From Cocleimonas sp. (GTDB lineage: Bacteria > Pseudomonadota > Gammaproteobacteria > Thiotrichales > Thiotrichaceae): 64,000 nucleotides of DNA. Shown one piece after another: positions 8,449 to 17,118 of this stretch; position 1 is the stretch's first letter; each line of letters begins with the position of its first letter. A model generated the notes under the pieces. It ran no database searches, had not been told where the DNA came from, and saw nothing but the letters and a program-made list of their open reading frames with translations. The translations under genes were made by a program, and so were the position numbers. Location: NCBI GenBank assembly GCA_021647365.1, contig JAKIUW010000012.1:22792-86791 (forward strand), read 5' to 3'.

Positions 8449-9081
8449 TTAGAATGTTAAGTCATCTAAAACACTGCTGATCTGTTGCTGTACAGTTTCA
8501 AGATCATATTGTGCATTGATGATTCTATAGCGGGCTTTATCAGATTCTGCCATTTTAAGATATTGAGCTCTTACACGATTAAAGAAGTCGATATGTTGTT
8601 GCTCAAAGCGGTCTGTCTCTCCCCTGCTTTGTGCGCGGGCTAAACCAATATCGGCTTCTAAATCAAACAGAAACGTATAATCAGGGCGTAAATCATCTTG
8701 AACAAAGGTTTCAAGTTGCGCAATTTTGTTTAAATCTATACCGCGTCCCGCACCTTGGTAGGCGTAACTCGCATCGGTAAAACGATCACACAATACCCAT
8801 TTTCCTTGTTCTAAGGCAGGAATTATCTTTCGGTGTAAATGTTCTGCGCGTGCGCCAAACATGAGTAATAATTCTGTTGTGTGATGCATTTCAGGTAGGT
8901 CTTTTGAGATAAGAATCTCTCGAATTGCCTCGCCCGTTGTTGTTCCGCCAGGTTCTCGTGTCAGTAGTATCTCATGCCCTGCTTCTTGGAGTTTGTCGGC
9001 GATAAAGGCAATATTGGTGGTTTTACCTGCGCCTTCTACCCCTTCAAAGGTGATAAACAAACCTTGTTTATTCTTAGACAC
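8449..9081 (-). CDS. tmk: Thymidylate kinase
   Basis: 210 residues. The P-loop FEGVEGAGKTT, the DR motif in CDRFTDASYAYQGAG, and the LID region ARAQSRGETDRFE are all visible. It phosphorylates dTMP to dTDP in the cytoplasm. The start is GTG at 9081, immediately after the mltG stop at 9082, so the two genes are translationally close. Order mltG-tmk-holB matches E. coli. Confidence 0.95.
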   Translation of the reverse strand: MSKNKQGLFITFEGVEGAGKTTNIAFIADKLQEAGHEILLTREPGGTTTGEAIREILISKDLPEMHHTTELLLMFGARAEHLHRKIIPALEQGKWVLCDRFTDASYAYQGAGRGIDLNKIAQLETFVQDDLRPDYTFLFDLEADIGLARAQSRGETDRFEQQHIDFFNRVRAQYLKMAESDKARYRIINAQYDLETVQQQISSVLDDLTF

Positions 9082-10116
9082 CTATTTACCACCTTTGTAG
9101 CGGCTGGCTTTTCCACCTAATAAATACTTTATCACTGCTTTTTTATGTTCGCTGTAAGTCTTTGAAAAATATGATTTTCCGTTGCCTTTCGCAACAAAAT
9201 ATAATATATCACCTTCCGCGGGATTAAAGGCTGCTTTTATTGATGCTGCACTTGGCGTAGCAATCGGTGTTGGGGTAAGTCCTTTTCGTGTGTAGGTATT
9301 GAAAGGCGTATCTTGTTTTAAATCTTTTTTGCGAATATTGCCTTTGTATTTATCGCCCATACCGTAGATAACGGTTGGGTCGGTTTGTAACAACATACCC
9401 TTTTTTAAACGATTGATAAATACACGAGCTACTTTGCCTCTATCGTCGGGGTGCCCAGTTTCTTTTTCGATAATGGAAGCTAAGATCAAAGCATCGTAAG
9501 GTGTTTTTATACCTTTATACTTTGTTCTATCTTGCCACTCTTTGTCTAAAGCTTTTAACATGGCATTGTGGCTACGTTGTAAAAACTGTAGATCAGTTGT
9601 TCCTCTGGGATAGCTAAAAGTATCAGGGAAAAACCAGCCTTCGGGTTGGTGCTGTTTATACTTTGTATCCAGTTTTGACATGATGTTTTTATAATCATTA
9701 TCAGAGAGTGTCTGCTTTAGATTTTTATCTGCTTTGATTATGGCAATGATCCCTTTAAATTGGCCACCTTCAGGAATCTGCGTTTGATATTGTAACGTCT
9801 TACCTTTGATAAATAATGACAATATCGCTTCAGGCGTCATCCCTTTCTCAAGCTTGTACTCACCTGCTTTAATATTTATTTTTTTCTTATCGAACTTGGC
9901 CAAAAATAAGAAAAGAAATGCAGGTTTTAGTATGTTTTTAGATTCTAGTTCTTTAGAAACAGTACGGATATTACTGCCTTTTTTTATTTCAAAGACTTCA
10001 ACATCTTCTGCCAATGTGAATTGCTGAAACTCCGTGTACTGAGTGTAGGCATAGAATGCTACACCACCAACAATTATTAGAACTAGCGGTAATAAAACCT
10101 TAAAAAAGAACTTCAT
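9082..10116 (-). CDS. mltG: Endolytic murein transglycosylase MltG
   Basis: 344 residues (E. coli MltG has 340). One N-terminal membrane segment (about 5-25) is followed by a LysM-like region (KKGSNIRTVSKELESKNI) and the YceG catalytic domain with LILASIIEKETG, holding the catalytic Glu. It cuts glycan strands at the inner membrane. In many gammaproteobacteria pabC lies between fabF and mltG; here fabF is the direct upstream neighbour and pabC is missing. Confidence 0.93.
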   Translation of the reverse strand: MKFFFKVLLPLVLIIVGGVAFYAYTQYTEFQQFTLAEDVEVFEIKKGSNIRTVSKELESKNILKPAFLFLFLAKFDKKKINIKAGEYKLEKGMTPEAILSLFIKGKTLQYQTQIPEGGQFKGIIAIIKADKNLKQTLSDNDYKNIMSKLDTKYKQHQPEGWFFPDTFSYPRGTTDLQFLQRSHNAMLKALDKEWQDRTKYKGIKTPYDALILASIIEKETGHPDDRGKVARVFINRLKKGMLLQTDPTVIYGMGDKYKGNIRKKDLKQDTPFNTYTRKGLTPTPIATPSAASIKAAFNPAEGDILYFVAKGNGKSYFSKTYSEHKKAVIKYLLGGKASRYKGGK

Positions 10117-10168
10117 GCTTGTAACCTGCTACAAAACTTCGGCAAAAACTTTTACAAAAGAAAACACA

Positions 10169-11413
10169 TTAGATCTTTTTAAAGATTAAGGTTCCATTTG
10201 TGCCACCAAAACCAAATGAGTTACTCATAGCAACATCAATTTTCGCATCACGCGCGGTGTTAGCCACATAATCAAGATCACAATCAGGGTCTTGATTGTC
10301 GATATTGATGGTTGGCGGTAAGATTTGATCACGAATTGCCAGTACGCTAAAGATAGCTTCAATACCACCTGCTGCACCCAATAAATGGCCTGTCATGGAT
10401 TTGGTAGAACTTACTGCTAATTTGTAAGCATGATCACCAAATGCACGTTTAATTGCATTGGTCTCTGCCACATCGCCTGCAGGCGTTGATGTTCCATGTG
10501 CATTTACATAATCAACATCTTCAGGGTTTAGTCCTGCATCTTTTAGTGCGTGATCGATACAGCGTGCCGCACCTTCACCATCGGTTGAAGGTGATGTCAT
10601 GTGATAAGCATCACTGCTCATTCCAAAACCAACTAATTCACACATTATTTCTGCACCGCGTGCTTTAGCAAATTCATATTCTTCAAGCACTAATACACCA
10701 GCGCCATCACCGAGTACAAAACCATTACGATCTTTATCCCATGGGCGACTAGCGGCTGTTGGATCATCATTACGTGTTGATAATGCACGCATAGCCGCAA
10801 AACCACCTATGCCTAATGGTGTCGTACACATTTCGGCACCACCACCTAACATCACGTCTGCATCACCATAACTGATCATGCGTGCGGCATCTCCAATACT
10901 ATGTGTTGCGGTTGCACAGGCAGAAACAGGCGACATATTGTGACCTTTTAAGCCCAACATAATTGAAATATTACCTGCAACCATATTTACGATAGCACTG
11001 GGTACAAAAAATGGTGATATTTTGCGAGGACCACGCTCTAAATAAACTTTTGTATCACGCTCGATAGTCCCAATGCCTCCGATGCCCGAACCGACGATAG
11101 TACCTATACGATGTGCGTTTTCTTCAGTAACTTCAAGACCAGAATCTTTCATTGCATCAAAAGCTGCGCCAACGCCATAATGGATAAAGGGGTCCATTTT
11201 TTTAAGATCTTTTTTAGCAATATAATCAGTGGCAGTAAAATCATCGACGTTACCTGCGATTTTTACCGAGAAGTCAGCAGTATCAAAATATTCAGGTGGA
11301 ATCAAACTGATGCCACTGACACCTTCTGTGATATTTTTCCATGCTTTTTCTATTGATGATCCTACAGGAGAAACGATTCCAAGACCTGTAACTACTACTC
11401 GACGTTTTGACAC
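10169..11413 (-). CDS. fabF: Beta-ketoacyl-ACP synthase II
   Basis: 414 residues. The Cys-His-His triad is complete: VSACATATHSIGD, YVNAHGTSTPAGD and SSTKSMTGHLLGA. It condenses malonyl-ACP with acyl-ACP in fatty acid elongation. It is separated from acpP by a hairpin with T-tract, so it probably receives only part of the acpP transcripts. Confidence 0.96.
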   Translation of the reverse strand: MSKRRVVVTGLGIVSPVGSSIEKAWKNITEGVSGISLIPPEYFDTADFSVKIAGNVDDFTATDYIAKKDLKKMDPFIHYGVGAAFDAMKDSGLEVTEENAHRIGTIVGSGIGGIGTIERDTKVYLERGPRKISPFFVPSAIVNMVAGNISIMLGLKGHNMSPVSACATATHSIGDAARMISYGDADVMLGGGAEMCTTPLGIGGFAAMRALSTRNDDPTAASRPWDKDRNGFVLGDGAGVLVLEEYEFAKARGAEIMCELVGFGMSSDAYHMTSPSTDGEGAARCIDHALKDAGLNPEDVDYVNAHGTSTPAGDVAETNAIKRAFGDHAYKLAVSSTKSMTGHLLGAAGGIEAIFSVLAIRDQILPPTINIDNQDPDCDLDYVANTARDAKIDVAMSNSFGFGGTNGTLIFKKI

Positions 11414-11468
11414 TGGATAATCCTTTTTAAAGTTTCAATACAATATTTTAGTGCTATGTTTTTACAAA

Positions 11469-11506
11469 AAAAAACCGCAGATGACAAATAGTTTCTGCGG
11501 TTTTTT
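11469..11506 (-). terminator. Intrinsic terminator/attenuator between acpP and fabF
   Basis: AAAAAACCGCAGA and TCTGCGGTTTTTT form a 13-bp stem around a 12-base loop; on the minus strand it ends in a run of nine T. It follows the acpP stop, so most transcripts could end there, giving more acpP than fabF mRNA. Confidence 0.75.
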
Positions 11507-11526
11507 ATAACAATCTAGTTAATAAA

Positions 11527-11763
11527 TTAACCTTTATTGTTGGTCACGTAGTCTATTGCTAGCTGAACTGTTGTGATTTTCTCTGCTTCTTCATCTGGAA
11601 TTTCAGTTCCAAACTCTTCTTCTAGAGCCATTACAAGCTCAACAGTATCCAGTGAGTCTGCGCCTAGGTCATCAACAAAAGAAGCGGCATTAGTAACTTC
11701 TGATTCTTCAACGCCTAACTGCTCAACTACGACACTTTTAACGCGTGTTTCAATATCACTCAT
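11527..11763 (-). CDS. acpP: Acyl carrier protein
   Basis: 78 residues from the ATG at 11763, which has AAGGA upstream; a longer frame from 11814 would add 17 unlikely residues. The phosphopantetheine site is DDLGADSLDTVEL with the modified Ser. The protein is acidic, as expected. It carries acyl chains for the Fab enzymes encoded beside it. Confidence 0.97.
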   Translation of the reverse strand: MSDIETRVKSVVVEQLGVEESEVTNAASFVDDLGADSLDTVELVMALEEEFGTEIPDEEAEKITTVQLAIDYVTNNKG

Positions 11764-11940
11764 GATAAATAATTCCTTAATAATAAAAATAGTACTGCGC
11801 GGATAAAACCGCATGTTGAATCGCTACTTCAATGAAATAGTAGATTCATCAAAATAATCTGGGGCTATTGTAGAGAATTTCAAGTCACTACACAATTAGA
11901 GTTTTTGACTCTTTGTGGATATTATAAACGATAAAAAATC

Positions 11941-12687
11941 CTATGACATATACATGCCACCATTAACATGCAAAGTCTCACCTGAAATATATGCACCCAT
12001 ATCTGAGGCTAGGAATAAAACGGCATTGGCTATATCTTCTGATTGCCCAAGTTTCCCTAATGGAATATTTTCAAGTAACTTCTCTTTGATTGCTTCGGGA
12101 AGTTCTTTGGTCATATCGGTATCGATAAAGCCTGGTGCTACCACATTAACCGTAATATTACGCGAACCGATTTCTTGCGCTAATGATTTTGAGAAGCCCA
12201 CAACACCCGCTTTTGCCGCCGCATAGTTTGCTTGCCCTGCATTGCCTGTTGAACCCACAACGGATGAAATTGATATAATACGCCCACTACGCGCCTTCAT
12301 CATTCCGCGTAACACGCTTTTGCTTAATCGATAAACAGACGTGAGATTGGTGTCAATAATGTCACCCCACTCCTCTTCCTTCATCCTCATCATTAAGTTA
12401 TCACGCGTAATACCTGCGTTATTGATTAGAATGGTAATCGCGCCAAAGTCATCTGTAATAGTTTTTAGTGTGCTAGCAATCGAATCTGTATCCGTTACAT
12501 TTAGCACGAGCCCTGTGCCAGCAATATTTGATGCTTTAAAGTAATCGCTGATGGCTTCTGCGCCACCTTCGGATGTAGCGGTTCCAATTACGGTTGCTCC
12601 TGCTTTGCCGAGTGACTCAGCTATTGCACGCCCTATTCCCCTACTTGCACCCGTTACTAATGCTATTTTTCCTTCTAAATTTATCAT
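11941..12687 (-). CDS. fabG: 3-oxoacyl-ACP reductase
   Basis: 248 residues. The Rossmann motif TGASRGIGRA, the NNAG motif and the Ser-Tyr-Lys triad (SISSVVGSTGNAGQANYAAAK) are complete. It reduces 3-oxoacyl-ACP with NADPH. It sits between fabD and acpP, with a repeat copy in the fabD-fabG gap and a 177-base gap before the acpP start. Confidence 0.96.
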   Translation of the reverse strand: MINLEGKIALVTGASRGIGRAIAESLGKAGATVIGTATSEGGAEAISDYFKASNIAGTGLVLNVTDTDSIASTLKTITDDFGAITILINNAGITRDNLMMRMKEEEWGDIIDTNLTSVYRLSKSVLRGMMKARSGRIISISSVVGSTGNAGQANYAAAKAGVVGFSKSLAQEIGSRNITVNVVAPGFIDTDMTKELPEAIKEKLLENIPLGKLGQSEDIANAVLFLASDMGAYISGETLHVNGGMYMS

Positions 12688-12726
12688 TCTTTATTTCCCT
12701 GTTTTAATCTCTGTTTATATTTATTC

Positions 12727-12757
12727 AAAGCACACCCCCCCTACTTTTACATGATGT
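12727..12757 (+). repeat. Dispersed C-run repeat, copy 6
   Basis: AAAGCACA, seven C, TAC, TTTTACATGATGT, between fabG and fabD. A short echo (GTTACATGATATTT) follows at about 12767. Confidence 0.85.
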
Positions 12758-12833
12758 TTACATTTGTTACATGATATTTAAATGGTAACTTATTCGTACC
12801 GTAGCCTTGCCTTTTAACAAAAACAACCTAACT

Positions 12834-13772
12834 CTAAGCCTCGCACATAGATAACGCTTTTTCTAATGATGCGGCATCGCTTATGCAAATATTACCCAAT
12901 GCACGGTTGATACGTCTATTTAAGCCGAAGAGTACTTTGCCTGGACCAAATTCTATAATGGTTTTAGCGCCCTGCTCTGTATGTAAATTATTGATGGTAT
13001 CAACCCACAGTACAGGCTGGTAGAGCTGTTTGGCTAGTGCAGTTTTTTGATCATTTGTATTGGTAAAGCTTTTTGCTTCAAAATTTTGTAGTACAGGGTA
13101 TTTTGAATCTGCAAAGCTTGTATTTTCAAGCGCCATACTTAACTGCGTTGCTGCACCTTTTAATAAACTACAGTGCGATGGAACGCTGACGGGTAATTTG
13201 ATGGCACGTTTTGCCCCTGCTTTGGTTAGCTTTTCGATGGCAAAATCAACCGCATCAGCTTCACCTGCAATAACTACTTGCCCCGGTGAATTAAAGTTCA
13301 CCGCTTCTACGATGCCTTTATCGCTCGATTCTGCACATATTTTAACAATTACATCATCATCTAAGCCTAAAATCGCCGCCATTGCACCCGCACCTTCAGG
13401 GACCGCTTGTTGCATGAGTTGTGCGCGTTGTGAAACTAATTTTATGGCATCACTAAAATCAATTACACCACTTGCTACTAACGCAGAATATTCACCAAGG
13501 CTATGCCCTGCCATGCCAATAGGTAAACAGCCACCTTGAGCTAGCCAAATACGCCACACAGAAATGCCGGCTGCTAACATTATTGGTTGTGTGTTTTCGG
13601 TTTGGTTAAGTGCGCTACCGTCTTCTTTATGGGTGATTGCCCAGAGGTCTTTACCTAGTGCATCAGAGCCTTCTTGAAAGGTATCTTTAACTTGATTAAA
13701 GCTGCTCGATAATTCAGATAACATCCCAACAGATTGTGAGCCTTGACCAGGAAATACAGCGGCGAATTTCAT
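12834..13772 (-). CDS. fabD: Malonyl-CoA:ACP transacylase
   Basis: 312 residues. The oxyanion segment FPGQGSQSVGM, the nucleophile motif GHSLGEYSAL, and the late His in VPSHCSLL are all present. It loads malonyl groups on AcpP. It is the first gene of the fab block here: fabH and plsX, usually just upstream, are replaced by the divergent infA. Confidence 0.95.
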   Translation of the reverse strand: MKFAAVFPGQGSQSVGMLSELSSSFNQVKDTFQEGSDALGKDLWAITHKEDGSALNQTENTQPIMLAAGISVWRIWLAQGGCLPIGMAGHSLGEYSALVASGVIDFSDAIKLVSQRAQLMQQAVPEGAGAMAAILGLDDDVIVKICAESSDKGIVEAVNFNSPGQVVIAGEADAVDFAIEKLTKAGAKRAIKLPVSVPSHCSLLKGAATQLSMALENTSFADSKYPVLQNFEAKSFTNTNDQKTALAKQLYQPVLWVDTINNLHTEQGAKTIIEFGPGKVLFGLNRRINRALGNICISDAASLEKALSMCEA

Positions 13773-13871
13773 ATATTTATATCCTTTCCAGATTGAATTT
13801 TTTTAAAGCGCCCACATAATATTAGGTATTGTGCAATTATGCACAGATTAATTCTGGCTGATCACTGTAAA

Positions 13872-13900
13872 TTTAGTGTTAAGTTCAGATGTTGTAATAT
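13872..13900 (+). promoter_or_regulatory. Possible infA promoter
   Basis: TTTAGT, 17-base spacer, TAATAT, about 80 bases before the infA start. Both boxes are imperfect. Confidence 0.3.
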
Positions 13901-13982
13901 AGGTGCATTAAAAATAGCTTGTTAATTAGAGCTAGTAATGGATAATACGCCGATTCTCAGTGGAGCAGTAAATAGAAATAGT

Positions 13983-14201
13983 ATGGCTAAAGAAGAAAGC
14001 ATAGAAATGGAAGGAACAGTAGTGGAGACACTACCAAACACAACCTTCAAAGTAGAACTAGAAAATGGACACGTAGTAAATGCCCATATATCAGGTCGTA
14101 TGCGTAAAAATTATATTCGCATATTGACAGGTGATCAGGTCACGGTGCAATTAACACCTTATGATTTGACTAAAGGACGTATTACTTACCGTAGCAAATA
14201 A
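13983..14201 (+). CDS. infA: Translation initiation factor IF-1
   Basis: 72 residues from the ATG at 13983, the exact E. coli length; an in-frame ATG at 13938 would add 15 residues foreign to the family. It is a single OB-fold (GTVVETLPNTTFKVELENGH, then GRITYRSK). It binds the 30S A site during initiation. It is a lone plus-strand gene with its own strong terminator. Confidence 0.96.
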   Translation: MAKEESIEMEGTVVETLPNTTFKVELENGHVVNAHISGRMRKNYIRILTGDQVTVQLTPYDLTKGRITYRSK

Positions 14202-14235
14202 GTGTTACTGGCTCGCAGAGCTAACACAAATATTA

Positions 14236-14273
14236 AAACAAGAAAGGCAACCTTTTGGTTGCCTTTCTTGTTT
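14236..14273 (+). terminator. infA terminator
   Basis: A perfect 17-bp stem (AAACAAGAAAGGCAACC and its complement) with loop TTTT, ending in TTGTTT. Confidence 0.85.
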
Positions 14274-14290
14274 GTGTGGAATATAGAAAA

Positions 14291-14367
14291 TTAAAAGCAC
14301 ACCCCCCTAGTTTTACATGATGCTTTAATTTCAAGCATCATGTAAAACTAGGGGGGTGTGCTTTTAA
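14291..14367. repeat. Dispersed C-run repeat, perfect inverted pair (copies 7 and 8)
   Basis: The 35-base arms (14291-14325 and 14333-14367) are perfectly complementary around the loop TAATTTC. Both arms are of the six-C TAG type. The hairpin lies between the convergent infA and clpA, so it may also end clpA transcription. Confidence 0.9.
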
Positions 14368-14394
14368 AATGACCTTATTTAGCGCTATTTACTA

Positions 14395-16692
14395 TTAAGC
14401 CTTAGCCGTTGCCTTTTCATCATTAAAGGTTATAAGTAACTTATCCGACTTCTCAGAGATGCGAACTGTGCCGCCTTCTTTGCTTAACTTACCGAAGAGC
14501 AACTCATCTGCAAGTGGACGCTTTATATGCTCTTGAATCAAGCGCTCCATCGGTCTTGCACCCATCTTTACATCGTAGCCCTTTTCAGCTAACCAGCGTT
14601 TTGCTTTTGCATCAACAATCAGCGTTACTTTCTTTTCGTGCAGTTGTTCTTCAAGGCGGATTAAGAACTTATCGACGATAGAGATAATTACTTTCTCATC
14701 TAGCGCTTTAAACTGAATCACACCATCCAAACGGTTGCGAAATTCAGGCGTGAATACTTGTTCGATTGCCTTCATCACATCCATGGTGTGATCTTGCTTA
14801 GTAAAGCCCATTGAGCTTCTGCTCATGCTTTCAGCACCTGCATTACTGGTCATGACTAGTATTACATTTCTAAAGTCTACCTTGCGACCTGTGCTGTCGG
14901 TTAAGAACCCGCTATCCATGACTTGTAGTAATAGATTGAAAACATCGGGGTGTGCTTTTTCGATTTCATCCAATAACAGAACTGCATGTGGGTTTTTATT
15001 AACGGCATCGGTTAACAAACCACCATCATCAAAGCCGACATAACCTGGAGGCGCACCGATTAAGCGCGATACGGTATGGCGCTCCATGTATTCTGACATA
15101 TCAAAGCGAATCAGCTCAATACCTAAGTTTTCGGCTAATTGCATCGTCACTTCGGTTTTACCAACACCTGTAGGCCCTGCAAATACGAATGACCCAATTG
15201 GCTTGGTGTCTTCGCGCAAACCAGAACGTGACATTTTAACCGCTGTAACTAATTGGTCGATTGCCATATCTTGACCGAACACAACGCGTTTGAGGTTAAG
15301 ATCAAGATTGCGAAGCACTTCCATATCAGAACTTGAAACTGTTTTAGGTGGTATACGTGCTATTTTTGCCACAATCGCTTCTACATCGCTAACAGTAATT
15401 TTCTTTTTGCGTGTTGCTTTTGGCTGTAGTTGGCGATTTGCGCCAGCCTCATCGATAACGTCGATAGCTTTATCTGGCAAGAAACGATCTGTGATGTAGC
15501 GCTCGGCTAATTTTGCGGCTGATTCTAACGCAGGCAAAGTGTATGAAACATCGTGATGTTCTTCAAATCGGCTTTTAAGACCTTTAAGAATCTTGATGGT
15601 TTCATTAACGCTTGGCTCATTAATGTCGATCTTTTGGAAACGACGTGCAAGCGCCCTCTCCTTCTCAAAAATGCTGTGATACTCTTGGAATGTGGTTGAA
15701 CCAATACATTTCAATTCACCCGTTGCCAGCATGGGTTTGAGTAAGTTTGATGCATCCATCGTGCCACCAGAAGTTGCACCAGCCCCAATCATAATATGAA
15801 TTTCATCAATAAAAAGAATAGCATGCTCTTCTTTCTTAATTTGATTTAGAACACCTTTTAAACGTTTCTCAAAGTCGCCACGGTATTTTGTACCTGCAAC
15901 TAACGCCCCTAAATCTAATGAATAAATAATAGCTTCTTGTAAAACTTCAGGCACTTCTTTATCTACGATGCGTTTTGCTAAGCCTTCTGCAATGGCAGTT
16001 TTACCAACACCTGATTCGCCTACGAGTAAGGGGTTATTTTTTCGTCTGCGACACAAAACTTGAACGGTGCGCTCAACTTCATCTTCACGACCGATTAAGG
16101 GGTCAATCTTACCTGCTTTGGCCGACTCATTAAGATTCGTTGAAAATTGCTCAAGTGGTGATTGTTTTTCTTCCGCTTCTGCACCTTCTTCAGATGTTGC
16201 TTCACCTTGTTGTTCGCTGTCATTGATTTCATCTAATGTGAAATCTGAAAGCAGGGTTTCATCTTTATGAATATCATGAGAAACATAATTTACGAGATCA
16301 AGACGACTCATATCTTGACGGCCAAGATAGTAAACCGCGTGTGATTCTGGTTCGCCAAATATAGCAACAAGAATATTTTCGCCTGTCACTTCACCTTTGC
16401 CTGTTGCTTGAACATGATAAACAGCACGCTGAATAACACGTTGAAAACCAAGTGTTGGTTGAGTTTCGCGTGGGTCTTCTTCGGATAATAACGGTGTATT
16501 ATCTTCAATGTAGCTATCAAGCTCTGTTTGTAAAACAGGAATATCAACGCCACAAGCACGCAATGCTTTTGCGGCCGATGGATTATTCGCCATGGAGAGT
16601 AATAAATGTTCAACCGTTACAAATTCATGACGCTTATCGCGCGCATCCCTGAACAGTTTATTTATCGAGTATTCGACTTCAGTACTTAACAT
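14395..16692 (-). CDS. clpA: ATP-dependent Clp protease ATP-binding subunit ClpA
   Basis: 765 residues, the ClpA length. It has an N-terminal double Clp-N domain (1-145), an acidic linker, and two AAA+ modules with Walker A GESGVGKTA and GPTGVGKTEV. Walker B is LLLDEIEKAH in the second. There is no long middle coiled-coil of ClpB type. ClpA unfolds substrates for ClpP; the ClpS adaptor is encoded directly upstream. Confidence 0.96.
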   Translation of the reverse strand: MLSTEVEYSINKLFRDARDKRHEFVTVEHLLLSMANNPSAAKALRACGVDIPVLQTELDSYIEDNTPLLSEEDPRETQPTLGFQRVIQRAVYHVQATGKGEVTGENILVAIFGEPESHAVYYLGRQDMSRLDLVNYVSHDIHKDETLLSDFTLDEINDSEQQGEATSEEGAEAEEKQSPLEQFSTNLNESAKAGKIDPLIGREDEVERTVQVLCRRRKNNPLLVGESGVGKTAIAEGLAKRIVDKEVPEVLQEAIIYSLDLGALVAGTKYRGDFEKRLKGVLNQIKKEEHAILFIDEIHIMIGAGATSGGTMDASNLLKPMLATGELKCIGSTTFQEYHSIFEKERALARRFQKIDINEPSVNETIKILKGLKSRFEEHHDVSYTLPALESAAKLAERYITDRFLPDKAIDVIDEAGANRQLQPKATRKKKITVSDVEAIVAKIARIPPKTVSSSDMEVLRNLDLNLKRVVFGQDMAIDQLVTAVKMSRSGLREDTKPIGSFVFAGPTGVGKTEVTMQLAENLGIELIRFDMSEYMERHTVSRLIGAPPGYVGFDDGGLLTDAVNKNPHAVLLLDEIEKAHPDVFNLLLQVMDSGFLTDSTGRKVDFRNVILVMTSNAGAESMSRSSMGFTKQDHTMDVMKAIEQVFTPEFRNRLDGVIQFKALDEKVIISIVDKFLIRLEEQLHEKKVTLIVDAKAKRWLAEKGYDVKMGARPMERLIQEHIKRPLADELLFGKLSKEGGTVRISEKSDKLLITFNDEKATAKA

Positions 16693-16749
16693 TATGTATT
16701 TCTCCTTTTATAACTAGAGTTCTTGCCCGTGTGTTTCTTGTATCTATAT

Positions 16750-17115
16750 TCAATCTTGCTCCATTGTACAAAGTAGCGGATGTTCATTTTCTTTGGCGTA
16801 GTCATTTACCATAACGACTTTTGTTTCTGCAATGTCTTGCGAGAAAACACCGCAAACACCTTGACCCTTGGTATGTACATTCAGCATGATTCTGGTTGCT
16901 GTTTCTTCATCTAAATTAAAAAATAAACTTAGAATTTCGACGACAAACTCCATCGGAGTAAAATCATCGTTAACCAGTATAACCTTATAACGCTTAGGCT
17001 CCGCTACTTCTGGGCGGGATTCCAGTACCACCAAGCCAGATTCATGATCGTTATCTTCATCTGAATGATTTGAACCGATAGCATGCCAGCCGTTCTTTAT
17101 TGTGAAATTAGACAT
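16750..17115 (-). CDS. clpS: ATP-dependent Clp protease adaptor ClpS
   Basis: 121 residues. The core YKVILVNDDFTPMEFVVEIL and VHTKGQGVCG are typical, including the Asp-Asp pair and Met that recognise N-degrons. It delivers N-end-rule substrates to ClpA. It starts 3 bases past the icd stop and is followed 57 bases later by clpA, so icd-clpS-clpA are probably one transcript. Confidence 0.96.
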   Translation of the reverse strand: MSNFTIKNGWHAIGSNHSDEDNDHESGLVVLESRPEVAEPKRYKVILVNDDFTPMEFVVEILSLFFNLDEETATRIMLNVHTKGQGVCGVFSQDIAETKVVMVNDYAKENEHPLLCTMEQD

Positions 17116-17118
17116 CTA

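Noticed and set aside
16386..16613. 75-codon frame on the minus strand inside clpA
   Set aside because: It lies wholly in the clpA coding region in another frame, with no family resemblance.
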